A DNA stretch of 34,757 nt, from contig SZWC01001183.1 of NCBI GenBank assembly GCA_023375785.1, forward strand, positions 225,591 to 260,347. Direction: 5' to 3'. The position numbers were made by a program, and so were the translations under genes. This DNA comes from Penium margaritaceum (taxonomy: Eukaryota > Streptophyta > Zygnematophyceae > Desmidiales > Peniaceae). How positions within the stretch are numbered: the first letter of the stretch is position 1; every line of letters starts with the position of its first letter. This document shows, piece by piece, positions 1-12,212 of this stretch. The notes under the pieces were generated by a model. That model had not been told where the DNA came from. It saw only the letters and a list, made by a program, of their open reading frames with translations, and did no database searches.

Positions 1-222
1 CACACACACTCGCACACACTCGCACACACTCGCACACACTCGCACACACTCGCACACACTCGCACGCACTCGCACGCACTCGCACGCACTCGCACGCACT
101 CGCACGCACTCGCACGCACTCGCACGCACTCGCACGCACTCGCACGCACTCGCACGCACTCGCACGCACTCGCACACACTCGCACGCACTCGCACGCACT
201 CGCACGCACTCGCACGCACTCA
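1..222. repeat. 10-bp tandem minisatellite (CACACTCGCA / CACGCACTCG)
   Basis: About 22 head-to-tail copies of a 10-bp unit. The first units read CACACTCGCA; from about position 61 most read CACGCACTCG, with one reversion near 171-180. The array touches the window edge, so its full length is unknown. The unit is not a multiple of three and no coding role is apparent. The alternating purine-pyrimidine, CpG-containing sequence could adopt Z-DNA and would be a methylation target (inference). Confidence 0.95.
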
Positions 223-240
223 CACACACGTACGCACGCA

Positions 241-328
241 CGCAAATGCACGTGCGCGCATGGAAGCACGCACGCACTCACACAGTCACGTGCGCATGGA
301 AGCACGCACGCACTCACGTGCATTTGCG
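241..328. repeat. Inverted repeat enclosing a 26-bp direct duplication
   Basis: A 14-bp arm at 241-254 (CGCAAATGCACGTG) is exactly complementary to 315-328 (CACGTGCATTTGCG). Between the arms a 26-bp sequence starting GCGCATGGAAGCACGC occurs twice, at 256-281 and 292-317. The block lies about 75 bp upstream of the first supported codon of the GIY-YIG gene, so it could sit in its 5' UTR or in an upstream intron. The arms contain CACGTG (G-box-like E-box) cores; a regulatory role is speculation. Confidence 0.7.
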
Positions 329-404
329 TGCGTGCATGCGTGTGTGTGAAACAAACGCACACACAAACGCACACACAAACACACACATTCATGCATGCAC
401 ACGT

Positions 405-2342
<1,938 letters not shown>

Positions 2343-2876
2343 AGAACTAGATGTGGGGAGGTGATGTGGTAAGGTAGACGCGATCCTGTTTTTCAGCGTG
2401 TGCGAACATGTTGTGGATGTAAAACTAGCGCTACTTGGACTTGGTTTGCTTTGTGAGGCTACGTTGGACTGATGGGTCTGGAAGCAGAGCAAGATGATTT
2501 GGCTTTTCATGCTGGCACATCAAGAGGGGCTCCCCTCGACTCTGATCTCTTACCATATTGGTCCTCTTTCAGAAGCACCTATAGCCCTTCTCCACTATGG
2601 TTGTCACCTTGGGACCCCCCCTCCCTCTCCCTTCTCATCACCATGTTTATCGCCATTACAATATTCTGCATGTCTGCATGTACGGAATTCATTTGACATT
2701 GGAATGGATCCTCCACGCGGGCAGGAGCTGCACACGTCTATTGCATGCATGTCATTGTCCATGTGACACCTGTGTGCTCATCTTCTTGACATTTTGTTTC
2801 TTGTAAGAGAGTAACATGCAAATCGACCATAGACTGTCAAAACCACTGCGTGCACTAGGTCACTACCTTTGGCATG
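2343..2876. other. 3' flank of the GIY-YIG gene, no gene seen
   Basis: No convincing coding sequence on either strand. The stretch must hold the 3' UTR and poly(A) site of the upstream gene. TGTAA, the poly(A) signal of many green algae, occurs at 2418-2422 and 2802-2806, but five bases is weak evidence. The boundary with the retroelement debris that follows is not sharp. Confidence 0.4.
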
Positions 2877-4985
2877 CTAAGCTGGTCCAGCACATGAACT
2901 AGGTTCCATCGGATGTGGGCGCCACCCTGCATACCCCAGAGAGCATTGAAGTTTGCCACACCCGCTCTCTGTGGGCCACAGGCGCCACCTTGGTGGAGAA
3001 GGGTCCCTAGCCTGGCCATGCATGAGACTGTAGAACGGAATGGTTGAGTACCAGCTCGAAATGCCTGTGATGGAGGCTCGCTTGGCCAAGGCCCTCACCA
3101 TGCTCGTGAGCCTACGGCTATCATTGTCGTGTCCCACGCAAAAGGCATATCTGCGCAGAGCGGGTGAGGAAGTTCTATTGCTTGTCTCCCAAGCCACCCA
3201 CAATCTCCCATGCAAGTGCCCGCAGCCAGTATCCCCTTTGCGATGTTGTTGGGTACTATGCTAACTCCTGTATAGCACAGAAGACTTTCCTTGGCCCGGT
3301 GGCCCTTTGCCCCTGGCGTCCACAGCTGCAACGTCCAGGATCCACGTGATGCCCAACTTTTGGTCCACCAGTTCGAGTTTCGGGTGCGGACACCTCCTCC
3401 CACACACCCCCCTCCCCCGACAACAGCAGTAGGCCCTTGAGCTTGACCCGCACCCTGAGGCAGTGCTCTCAAGAGATGTCTGCGGGCTCATTGCAGATGG
3501 CGTTGTGGCTATGCCACACGACACACCCTACTTCTCCTCGCGCATTATCACGGTCGGCACAAACCCGTCTAGCCCCACCTGCTCCATACGCTTCAGAGGG
3601 AGGCCGAGCCACTGGGAGGATTGTCCTATCGTCATCTTCTGACGGCGCGGCCTGTAGCCAGAGAGAACCACCCCTCGTTGCAATCGCCCGTTACTTGCTC
3701 TATGCTCGACGGTAGCACCCTGTTCTTCGCATCCGCTCATCTCCCCCGCTGCACGCATAGTGGCTCAAGGCCATTACCATAACATCCTTGATCCATCAAT
3801 TTGTGGGGTTCATGAATGACTCCACACTCATCTACTGGTAGAGTCTTGTTGTGGTGCCCGGCATCTATGGAGGACAGCCCTCTGAACACTTCAAGCGGTA
3901 GCTGGTTCCCCACCCTCCTCCAAAAAGGACATAGGAAGTCCAAATCTCTCTTTGCTGGGAGGAAGGGGCAAACTCTCGCGCAATTGTGCAATGCAACAAT
4001 CCGGTAGCACAGGCATGTGCAAGAGGCGCCCGGTCGCGGGTGCTAAACAGTCCTGCTTCCACGAAGCCAAACAACAGCTGCATCTGCCATCGCGCAAGTT
4101 GTTGTTGGTCCTAGTCCTCTGACCCTTTCGCTAACCCCACCGAGACTGCCTCCCACACCATTGTGTCCAACCTCTGTTGCACCGCCAGCCACCAAGTCTT
4201 TGGCGAGCGAGCCCGTGTGCACAAGTCGGCTCAAGTCCCTTCAAAGAGGTGTAGGATCACCATTGCAGCATGGAAATCCTCCAAACAACTGAGCTACGAC
4301 AGACCCTTTATCTACTTCTGGAACCAACCATCTTCCCACTCTGCATCGAACGACTAGTTACCCATGGGACAGCCTAGGACCTCAACCCTCCTGAGTGTCC
4401 ATGGAAAACACTCCAAGAACTGTGGAGTCGCTTCCATAGCTTGCGCTTCCCAGGCTAGACCCAGGGCTACGGAGTGCCGCTGTCTCCATCATGGCTTCCA
4501 TGCAGGTCCCTAGCAGCTGGGGAGGTCCGCAAATGGTCATGTCGTCATAGAAAGGCCCCCATGTGCCCTCTCTGAACCCCATTCACAGACAATGGAGCTT
4601 GAGGAACCCCCTCCAAGACTTGTGCCAAGGCTAGGTTGAAGAAAGCTGGCCCCAGTGGGACCCCTTGCCCCACCCCCCCAGCACTCTTCCAAATGGTTGG
4701 TATGTCAACTTTGAGAAGGAGAAACTGCAGAAAAATTCTCAGTGGAGTTTCTAATACTTGCCTTCCGATGCGGATGTAGAAGTGGCACAGGGTTGGAATT
4801 CATGTCCCGAGGCCGTGGTCCCATTCCACATCGAAGACCGAAGCTCTCTCCACCTTGTTGAATGCATTTTGGATGTCAAGCCGGAGCAACCACGAAGACG
4901 GAGGTACGGCAAACCCTTCGGTTCTTATGTTGCATTGATGTTGCATTGAACATTAATGTTGCAGCTTCAAAACTTGACATGTGAA
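2877..4985 (-). pseudogene. Decayed non-LTR-type reverse transcriptase
   Basis: Read on the - strand, this holds RVT_1-type motifs in order although frames change and stops intervene. Around 4915-4850 is LRLDIQNAFNKVERA, the motif A region with its Asp and AFN. Around 4675-4630 is GVPLGPAFFNLALAQ, the motif B region. Around 4555-4535 is FYDDMTICGPP, the YxDD-type motif C. Further along, SLPLPPSKERFGL (about 4000-3960) and ITWILDVAAVDA (about 3345-3310) fit the C-terminal part of protist and algal retroelements of this style, where a D-V-x-V segment suggests a restriction-like endonuclease (weaker). The N-terminal part is missing upstream of 4985, where a gypsy LTR begins. It is the only retroelement here on the - strand and is too broken to be functional. 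Confidence 0.65.
4733..4773. repeat. 41-bp exact direct repeat, copy 1 (inside the RT pseudogene)
   Basis: The sequence beginning AAATTCTCAGTGGAGTTTCT is identical for 41 bases to 5291-5331. This copy lies between motifs A and B of the - strand reverse transcriptase remnant. Confidence 0.95.
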
Positions 4986-4991
4986 AGGGCA

Positions 4992-5546
4992 CGTTATAGG
5001 TCACTACCGTACACATGCCCCCAAACTCCATGCATGGGCATTACTGTCCTTACATTTGTGGCCACTGCGCGTCTACTCCTGGATTTTCACGCTAATTAGC
5101 CGAGGGAATTTTCGCCAACTATCCCGACCTCCAGTGTTCCATTCTAAAGGTTCTCACAAAGTTGACCACTTTCTAAAAGGTTCCGACAAAATCGTCGTGG
5201 ACCATATCATTCATTCACATAATCTTGAGCTGACTTCTTGACAACGCTAGACATTTGCAAAGATGTGCCTTGATACTCCTGATGCCCCCTAAATTCTCAG
5301 TGGAGTTTCTAATACTTGCCTTCCGATGCGGCATCACACGCATTGCTTGACTCAAACATCCAAGTTGCCTAGTATACCTTATTCCTGTTCCCGCTATTTG
5401 ATGTATGTGCTCAACAATCATAAGACACTTTATCGAAGTACGTTTACTTTCCTTTCTCAATTGCCCAAGTGTGCCAATTCTCCTAATTGTGTTTTCCTAT
5501 GTAACTTCTACCTGTTGACCACCTACGTTCTGCCCAGCCTAACACT
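4992..5546 (+). repeat. 5' LTR of the gypsy element (copy A)
   Basis: About 555 bp, starting near CGTTATAGGTCAC (expected TG start mutated to CG) and ending at the primer-binding site. It aligns by eye with 10457-10810, 11425-11590 and 13025-13568. Shared landmarks are a CCATG.TGGG segment, GTGGCCCACTGC-like sequence, a GACCTCCAGTGTTTCAT-like segment and a CACCTACGTTCTGCC-like end. The copies are clearly diverged from one another, so the family is old. Confidence 0.7.
5291..5331. repeat. 41-bp exact direct repeat, copy 2 (inside LTR copy A)
   Basis: Identical over 41 bases to 4733-4773. The corresponding positions of LTR copies B (about 10687-10730) and D (about 13320-13362) are recognisably homologous at the left side but much diverged. 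Confidence 0.95.
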
Positions 5547-5558
5547 TGCTATCAGAGC
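5547..5558 (+). promoter_or_regulatory. Primer-binding site, initiator tRNA-Met type
   Basis: TGCTATCAGAGC differs by one base from TGGTATCAGAGC, the complement of the 3' end of plant-type initiator tRNA-Met. It follows the end of LTR copy A directly, where minus-strand DNA synthesis would be primed. Confidence 0.65.
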
Positions 5559-6879
5559 TCAGCGGTACCAGAGGGGCAACCAGCCAATTCAATCATAAGA
5601 AACAATCTTGCGCATGCCTTTCCCGCATCTCCATTGCCCACGAGATCGCAAATCCCAAGACAAAAATGGTAAAATGAGCACGTGCACCCGGTGATGAGTA
5701 GCGGTAATCTAGTAAATGATTTGGCAATGGAAGATCAATACCCCGTGATTCACGATGTTCTCTAGGCAATCCAGGTAGCAGCAGGGGTAGGCTTCACAGT
5801 GAATGGCATGACTCCGATGAATTCGAAGGCCTATCTGGTGACAGTCCCCTCGAACTTCATGATGGGAGAGGCACCGGCTGAAAGGCTCATATTAATGACA
5901 ACTTGTATCACGAGCTGTGAGACGAGAGAACCTCAATAACCATTTTCTCCAAAACGCATCTAAAGGCTTGTTTTCAAGAATTTGATCAAACATTGTTGAG
6001 ATATTGGTACAATTTTTAATTGATTTGTCAACAGTTCTTGAAACTGGTCGTCCCCATCACAACCTTCTACAACCATACATCGGAGGTCAAGGCAGGTGGC
6101 CAGAATGCCCTCGATAAGATAACGTAATATCCCAGGGTTTAGTGTATGGTGGGCCAGAAAAAAAAGGAAAATTTTCCATGTGTGCATCTAAATGGCTTGT
6201 GTAAGTTAGATATGTAACACCTCTCCTCATTTAGGTGGGAGATCCCAATGTGTTGGAAGATGTATGTCAATGTAGGCTGCAATAATTATTGGTCGTATGA
6301 CTGAAGCCCTTCTGGTTTTTGTAGGTATTCAAGCTGTTCTGTAAAGTCGAACAATCCTTCCACTTGACAAGATATTCCATCACTTTTCCTTATCAAAAAG
6401 CCCTCTGGCCCTTAGCATTTTCTTAACCCCCACCACTACCTTACAAGCCATGAAAAATCCTCATCAGCGATGCCCAAAAACATGGTTAAAAGTGTATGCC
6501 ATGCCCACGTCTACTTCTACAAGTGGTGGCAGAGGCATGTATTCCTGGACAGTACACACTTGGGTTCCAAGGCAACATGGAACACCAGGTAGATATCCAT
6601 GATTTCACGGTGATAGATCTAATGAATCAATGAGAAGCTTCCTAGAACCACAAGCATTGATGTGGCAACATTTTCTAGTGAGCAAATGCATTAGAACAAA
6701 AGGCACATGCAAAAATAGCAAGAATTTTGTTAGGAGAGGCAACTATTGTCTCACATGCTTCCAAAGATTCAAACTCAAGGGAGAAACTGTATTTGAAAAT
6801 CACATTGAACAAATTTTTTTCCCGGGTGTCACTCAAAAGGCCTGATGATTTGGATGTAGCTGATGGATATATGTGTACT
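5559..6879. other. 5' internal region of the gypsy element, nothing recognised
   Basis: AT-rich sequence with many stops in all frames. By position it should hold the leader and the N-terminal part of gag, but I recognise no motif. Short open frames on either strand have no family features. Confidence 0.5.
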
Positions 6880-7600
6880 TCACTGTTGTTGGGGTCAATG
6901 ATGATTGAAAGAAAGTTGACCTCATGGCCTCGATTTCCGTGGCACGTCATTGAGTTGGTGATCCGATCTTAAGGACATCCAACGATATTTGGTGACTTGA
7001 AAAGTCCAAGTAACAGCTCACACGACTACTATCACATCGTTGACAACAGGCATGCTACATCTCAAGCAGGTCAATCCAACATGGCAGGTTTCTTTCAATC
7101 AATGATAAAACTGGAACAACTTCGCATACGTTGTGTTTGCACACCTTGGGAAGTTGACTGAGAAGTCCTATGCATGGTACAAGCTTCAACGCTTGCACAA
7201 GCAGTCCAGTGTGGCAATGCTCACATGGTGTTTTACACAAAATCATCACCAAGAGTGATATCTTTCCTAAGCAACTATGCCTTCGCTACATCAACGGGCT
7301 TCAGAGCGACTTGGAGAAAGCAATCTAAACATTGAGAATTCAATATGGCCTTGGATGCATGACAGCAACAGCACACTGAATCAACACCGTCAGCTATAAT
7401 ACTCGAATGTAGTAATCTAATAGATTGTGATGCCAAAACCACAATTCTTCTCATGGAGGAGGAAATTCCTAGTCGACAAAGACCTCTTGTCCAATGAAGA
7501 CCAAAGCAATCAATTAGAGCAACGAATGGATGTGCTTTACCTGTGGGAAACATGGATGTATTCCATGCGATTTCTAGATCGACAATGTCAGACTTAAAAG
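6880..7600 (+). pseudogene. Gypsy gag remnant with degenerate zinc knuckle
   Basis: At 7272-7329 a frame reads KQLCLRYINGLQSDLEKAI, matching the RRYxNGLQxxL pattern near the end of Retrotrans_gag domains. At 7527-7574 another frame reads WMCFTCGKHGCIPCDF, a CX2CX4HX4C knuckle whose His has become Cys. Frameshifts and stops separate these pieces. Gag would form the particle and bind element RNA; this copy cannot. Confidence 0.6.
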
Positions 7601-8399
7601 TGGGAGAAGTTGCGTACAGAATTTGAGGAGTCGAGTTGTTGCAAAAGGCAACAGTACACAATGCTTCAATCTAAGCGACCAAAATCTGTGTTGACCAATC
7701 GCCGGCCTGAAAGGCTCTAAATGACACAGACAAGGGTTTTTTAGATTGCACTTTTTGACAAGGGATACAAGGACAATAACCAGTAACACTATCACGGGTT
7801 CAACCAAGGGATTGCAAAAAAATTGTAAAATGATAACTACACAATTTCATGGAGGAGTTTCTCATAGTTTGTTTGTAAAAACATGATGAAGAAATTGGGT
7901 TTTCAAACCAAACGAGGGATGTTTGAAAGAAAAACTGTAGGGAAAAAAAAAGAACTATAGATTAATGAAATTTGTGAGCCACTTCAACTACAACTTGAGG
8001 AGTTGAAGGTTGTAACGGTTTGGAAGACTTTGCCAATGAGCGAACAAAAAAACCATCATCAGACAAGATTCACTGTACGTGCACAACCCACTGATTGATT
8101 GGCCTTGTAGAGTAGTTTGAATTAACATTGAAACAAAAAATTGAAACCTGTCTTCGATCAAGTGGCCCATGATGCAACATTGGTTACAGAGAGAAACAGG
8201 GGAGAAGTTACAGCAGCCGTAACCTGACGCACGATGCCAATGTCTTTGGACATCACTAAGTGGTACCTCCTGTACAAAGCTCCAACGTTACTAGTCCCCA
8301 TGGAATGAAGGGACAAGAGAGAAGTCATGGTATCAAAAGCAACAAAATCATCAGCCTCATAAGCCTCTATTCCTGAAAAGTTCAGAGACATCACATAGG
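7601..8399. other. Gypsy protease region by position, not recognised
   Basis: This is where the aspartic protease should lie, between the knuckle and the RT. I cannot see a D-S/T-G motif in a coherent frame. Numerous stops and A-runs indicate decay. Confidence 0.4.
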
Positions 8400-9050
8400 A
8401 GTTTTCACCAATTGTGGAGAAGATTGAAGTGGTTTTCCTTGAAAACATGTCCCGAGAACTACCTCTGCAAAATAACTTCAGCCATCATGTACAGCTGGAG
8501 CCAAGCAACAGACCAATGGTCACAGGGATCTACGGAATGACCGACCACAAAGTGACAGATGAAACGCCAAGTGGATAAGATGCTAGCTCATGAGTTTCTA
8601 AGGCCATCCATGTCACTATACACAAAACCTTAATCTTTTTTAAGAAGAGAACCAGAAAGATGCTGATTTACATGAATTACGAGGCCGTGAACAATACCAC
8701 CATCAAGAACCATTGTCCCCTTCCATGAGCACATGAACATTTTGACCAACTGGAAGGCGCAAGAATCATTACCAAAATGGAATGACGAAGCTGATAGCAT
8801 TAGATCATCACATGTGGTAAGAAAACTGAGAGGACGGTGTTTTACAACTGCTACAGGCACTTGGATTTCACAGTTATGCCACTTGAACTCACAAGTATCC
8901 CATCAACATTCATGGCGGCCATGGACACCATTTTTTGTCTGTACCTCAATAATCTTGTCGTCTTACATTTTGGTGAAATCTTGGTGTACGGTTACACACT
9001 AGAGGATTATGGTAGAAGTCTCAAAAACATCATTCAGATTCTACAATGAC
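8400..9050 (+). pseudogene. Ty3/gypsy reverse transcriptase remnant
   Basis: From about 8445 the fragments read ENMSRELPLQ and LEPSNRPMV, the lead-in to gypsy RT. They continue as RKMLIYMNYEAVNNTTIKNH and DQLEGARIITKM, which correspond to the CIDYRALNKVTIKN and FDQLxGAxxFxKxD blocks. At 8855-9048 comes YRHLDFTVMPLELTSIPSTF, then ILVYGYTLEDYGRSLKNI. The catalytic YxDD box is replaced by HFGE at 8966-8977, so both active-site aspartates are lost. Several frames are used and stops interrupt them. Confidence 0.82.
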
Positions 9051-9149
9051 AATAAATTTGAAGGACGCTAGGAATGCATCTTGTTTGACGAGTAACATGC
9101 CGACCTCAGCCATTATATCAGGTCATTAACTAAGGTGTATTGCCAACTG

Positions 9150-9850
9150 GTAGTGACAATCTACTCTTCAGGGGTTTGTGCCGTCCGACAACGATATACA
9201 ATGCATGTTCTTGGAGAAGTGCCAAGATACCGGTCTGGGAAAGCACTCTGGCAAGGACAAGACTTAGAAGAATCTTGTGAAGTACTATAAATGGGACAAG
9301 ATGTGCACCGGCATTGCAAACTGTAAGACAAGAAAAAAAATCGATTCAATAAGTCAAGACAAACAAAACCCCGGATTCACTTTGACCACTATTGTGGGAT
9401 ATCTCCTTGCCATTTGTGTTGGGTTTTCCACTACATTGGAGGGGTCATTAACAGGTTCTTGAAGATGTCATACTTCACACTTCTTCACCAGTCACTGCCA
9501 AGGGAACAAAACAGTTTTTCCTCAACAGCGTCGTCCAATTACGCGACGTCCCCTCATCCATCACGAGCGCCAGAGATGCTTGGTTTTTTAGAAGATTATA
9601 GCAGGGGCTTATCACTTGTTATGGCAGTCGGATCCAGCTACTGGTGATCTTCCATCCGCAGAATGAGGGGTAGACTAAGCGCATTAATCAGACTCTAGGT
9701 CAACTGCTCTGAAAAATGTGTCGGCCAAATGGAAATGTCTCCATGATCAAGCTACAAAATTTCGAGGTCGCTTACAACGCCATGACCTCCACAAGAAAGA
9801 TACCATTTGAAATGGTTTACGATAAAGCAAACACATTTCCAGCCGGTTCA
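9150..9850 (+). pseudogene. Ty3/gypsy integrase remnant
   Basis: HSGKDKT and NLVKYYKWDKMCTGIANCKT (9249-9330) match the HHCC zinc-binding region of gypsy integrase (GHFGxDKT...YYWPxMxxDV...CxxC). Next come INRFLKMSYFTLLHQS (about 9452-9500) and VQLRDVPSSITSARDAWFF (about 9537-9592), the core around the second catalytic Asp, whose position reads SARDA. FHPQNEG, TKRINQTLGQLL and AYNAMTSTRKIPFEMVY (about 9650-9825) are the C-terminal core with the Glu helix; the Glu position is Lys here. It begins only about 190 bp after RT, so RNase H is missing or unrecognisable. Confidence 0.78.
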
Positions 9851-10456
9851 TCGGGTTTGAGCAATAGTTGAAATTCAAAGTCAAGACCTCCAAACCATTT
9901 GGGAAAAAACTCTCTCGAGGCTTAAGAAAACTAAAGCAAGAAGGAAGTGAGTAATCGACGAGAATAACAGGAACACCAAATTCTATGTCAGTTATTGTGT
10001 CCTTCTCAACTCTGCAAACGTCAAATTGCAAGGATAGGACTGTGAAAAGCTCAAACCAATGTGGTTTGGGGTGCTCGTGATCGAAAAAAATTGAACACAT
10101 TTCATGGAAAAGCTCTGTCTCACTTAATGCACGGCTATGCAACCAGTGTTCCACATTAGCTGAATCAATCTCTACCGGAACTGAATGGAGAACTTCTCTT
10201 GTAGGGCTGTGCCTCTACCACCACATGTGAAAGCAAACTAAGGCACAAAGTACACAGGCACATATTCTTGTACACCACCTCCAATGAAGAGTAACGTAGT
10301 ATCTCATCAAGTGCAAGGGCTATGACACATCACACTACATGTGGGAACCTTATGATAACCTACACAATGTCAGTCAGAAGGTGGATGGTTTTTTTCGTCG
10401 GTTTTGACCTATGTCATAAAATGTGTTAGGGCGTGGTGGCTAAAATGGGAGACGTT
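9851..10456. other. 3' internal end of the gypsy element with possible polypurine tract
   Basis: No domain recognised. A purine-rich AAAATGGGAGACG at 10442-10454 precedes the next LTR head and could be the plus-strand priming tract. Confidence 0.4.
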
Positions 10457-10810
10457 TGACGTTGCTAACGTATATGAGTCCCAAAAATCAGTACATGGAC
10501 ATTACTGCCCTTCAATCTTTTGTCCACCGCACGTCAACTTCCATAACCTTCATTATGCCATTCAACAGAGGGCATTTTGACAAACTTCCCCGACCTCTAG
10601 TGTTTCATTGGAAATGGTTTGGTCAACATCTTGACGACAATATTCACTAACCAAAACACACCTTGATGTTATTAAAACCCCCTAACATCCTGGTGAAGTT
10701 GCTCGAAGCAGCTTCTCACCACACGACATCTCATGTGTTGGTTGAATCAAGCACCCAAGTCCCCGAGTATGTCTCATGCTTGTTTCCTAGTAAGCGCACT
10801 CCATCATGGA
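10457..10810 (+). repeat. Gypsy 3' LTR, 5' part (copy B)
   Basis: Aligns by eye with copy A over about 350 bp: AACGTATATGAGTCCC at the head, the CCGACCTCTAGTGTTTCAT segment near 10590-10608, and AAGCACCCAAGTCCC near 10750. Similarity fades after about 10810. A piece resembling the LTR tail (CACCATCTACGTTTTGCC) occurs at 11391-11409, so the LTR may be split by about 500 bp of unrelated sequence. Confidence 0.6.
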
Positions 10811-11411
10811 GCACTTACAACTAATTCCCAATCATGGTACTGTCAGTCATATTCCCTCGCATTTTCAGTTTACATTTTGGTGCTCATTATAGTCTCCTAT
10901 ATCCAAGTGTTTTGGAAAATTTGGAGGTAATAGCCTAAACAACAAGTGAAAGATTATTGCTTGCATTTTCTTCCACTATTGAAGTGAGTGTGCATGATTA
11001 GCCGCATGACCTCGGCTTAAAGTTGGAGATTTGGATGCACAAGCCATGACGAATGGAAAGCCATCACATAAGAGCCTTAATGAATACAGAACACCAGCTA
11101 GAGCAATGCTGAAAAGCATCCATGTGTTTGTTCTGTCTGAAATTGAAACCTATGTTTGTTTATGTTGTGAGTTCGGTGATCCTAGGATAGATTGCCATAA
11201 TGACGAAAAAGAGTGAACAAAACATGACAAGTTTTACGCTGATTTCACATGTGATTCTCCCACACATCAATGAATTAACTTAGGAACACATGGGCCAAAA
11301 AAAACCATTGTTTTGAGGGAACATGCCTCTCATTATGACACTCAAACTTCCAAATTTTCTTCTGTCGTTTTCTCCAAGATCTGCACTTATTCACCATCTA
11401 CGTTTTGCCTG
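10811..11411. other. AT-rich stretch between LTR pieces, no gene
   Basis: No coding signal. Either an insertion within LTR copy B or 3' internal sequence of another gypsy copy. The last 20 bp resemble the tail of LTR copy A. Confidence 0.4.
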
Positions 11412-11590
11412 AAAAAACAGGAGGTGTTACGTCCCTCACGTACACGATTCCCTGAATTCCATGCCTGGGTATTTCTTTCCTAATGTCCGTGGCCCACTGC
11501 ACACTGTACCTCTGGATGTTTACACCGTTTGGCTGAGGGTATCTTGGCAAAACTTCCCAACCTCCAGTGTTTCATTTTATAAGGTTCAGA
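11412..11590 (+). repeat. Polypurine tract and truncated gypsy LTR (copy C)
   Basis: AAAAAACAGGAGG-like purines at 11412-11424 are followed by TGTTACGTCCCTCACG at 11425, the best preserved LTR start of the family (canonical TG). Similarity to copies A and B runs to TTTATAAGGTTC near 11588. It then stops where copia-type RNase H sequence begins, so the LTR is truncated or interrupted. Confidence 0.65.
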
Positions 11591-11594
11591 TAGG

Positions 11595-12212
11595 TTGTAC
11601 TGGTTCACACATGTTTTGGATTCAGTTGTCACAGTGTCATACAACAGGTCACATAGAGGCCACGTTGCGTGTTGTGAGGTGTGTAGTTTCCACTGCCCGG
11701 ACTGGTTTTTAATATCAGGTGCATGCATCAATGGTGGTCGATGGTTGCTCTGAAATTGACTAGGCCCATGATGCAGATGCTTGCAGCCGCATTTGACACG
11801 TCTTTCTTGCCTGGAGAACTTCTATATCGTGGAAGAGTGGTAAGCAGGACTGTTTGGAACGTAGTTCTAGGGAAATTGGAATATGTTTCTCTTGGTACAC
11901 AAAAATGTGAGAGTGTCTGGCTGTGTCCTTTGCTATAGTAGTTGCGATTCTCCATCTGTTTCATCACGTTGTGTTGTGAAAACCAGCAACCCCACTGCTA
12001 AGAATGATGGCATGCATCACACTCACACATGGCATATCAATAAGGAGAATGATTTTGCGCATGAGCGTGTCACTATAGTTGATGTCAGAATTGTCTGGGT
12101 CTATACCGGACAGCAGAGAGCTGGCTTCCTTGCTAAGGCACCCTCCACTAGTATCTTCAAGGCAGGTGTTTATGCTATGTGTCTATTGAGTACTTGTGAT
12201 GCTCTAGGATGA
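11595..12212 (+). pseudogene. Ty1/copia RT/RNase H C-terminal remnant
   Basis: Three adjoining frames give the classic end of a copia polyprotein. ATLRVVRCVVSTARTG (about 11654-11701) matches the ALRVVRYV segment after RT. DGCSEIDWAHDADACSR (about 11739-11790) and SISWKSGKQ (about 11820-11850) match the start of RNase H. NPTAKNDG and VWVYTGQQRAGFLAKAPSTS (about 11985-12155) match the end, usually HIDxRxHFVRE...WVPTxxQxADxLTKAL. Sequence identity with copia element 1 is low, so it is another family. The N-terminal part of the polyprotein is absent, so this is a 3' fragment joined to gypsy LTR sequence. Confidence 0.75.

Larger units (their letters stand above)
4992..10810 (+). mobile_element. 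Old Ty3/gypsy LTR retrotransposon
   Basis: A 5' LTR at 4992-5546 is followed by a primer-binding site, gag remnants, a zinc knuckle, reverse transcriptase, then integrase, and the start of a second LTR at 10457. The order gag-RT-IN is that of Ty3/gypsy, whereas copia has integrase before RT. All frames are heavily broken. No RNase H is recognisable between RT and integrase. It inserted into the - strand reverse transcriptase remnant at its left edge. The right end is unclear because the 3' LTR loses similarity after about 10810. Confidence 0.75.
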
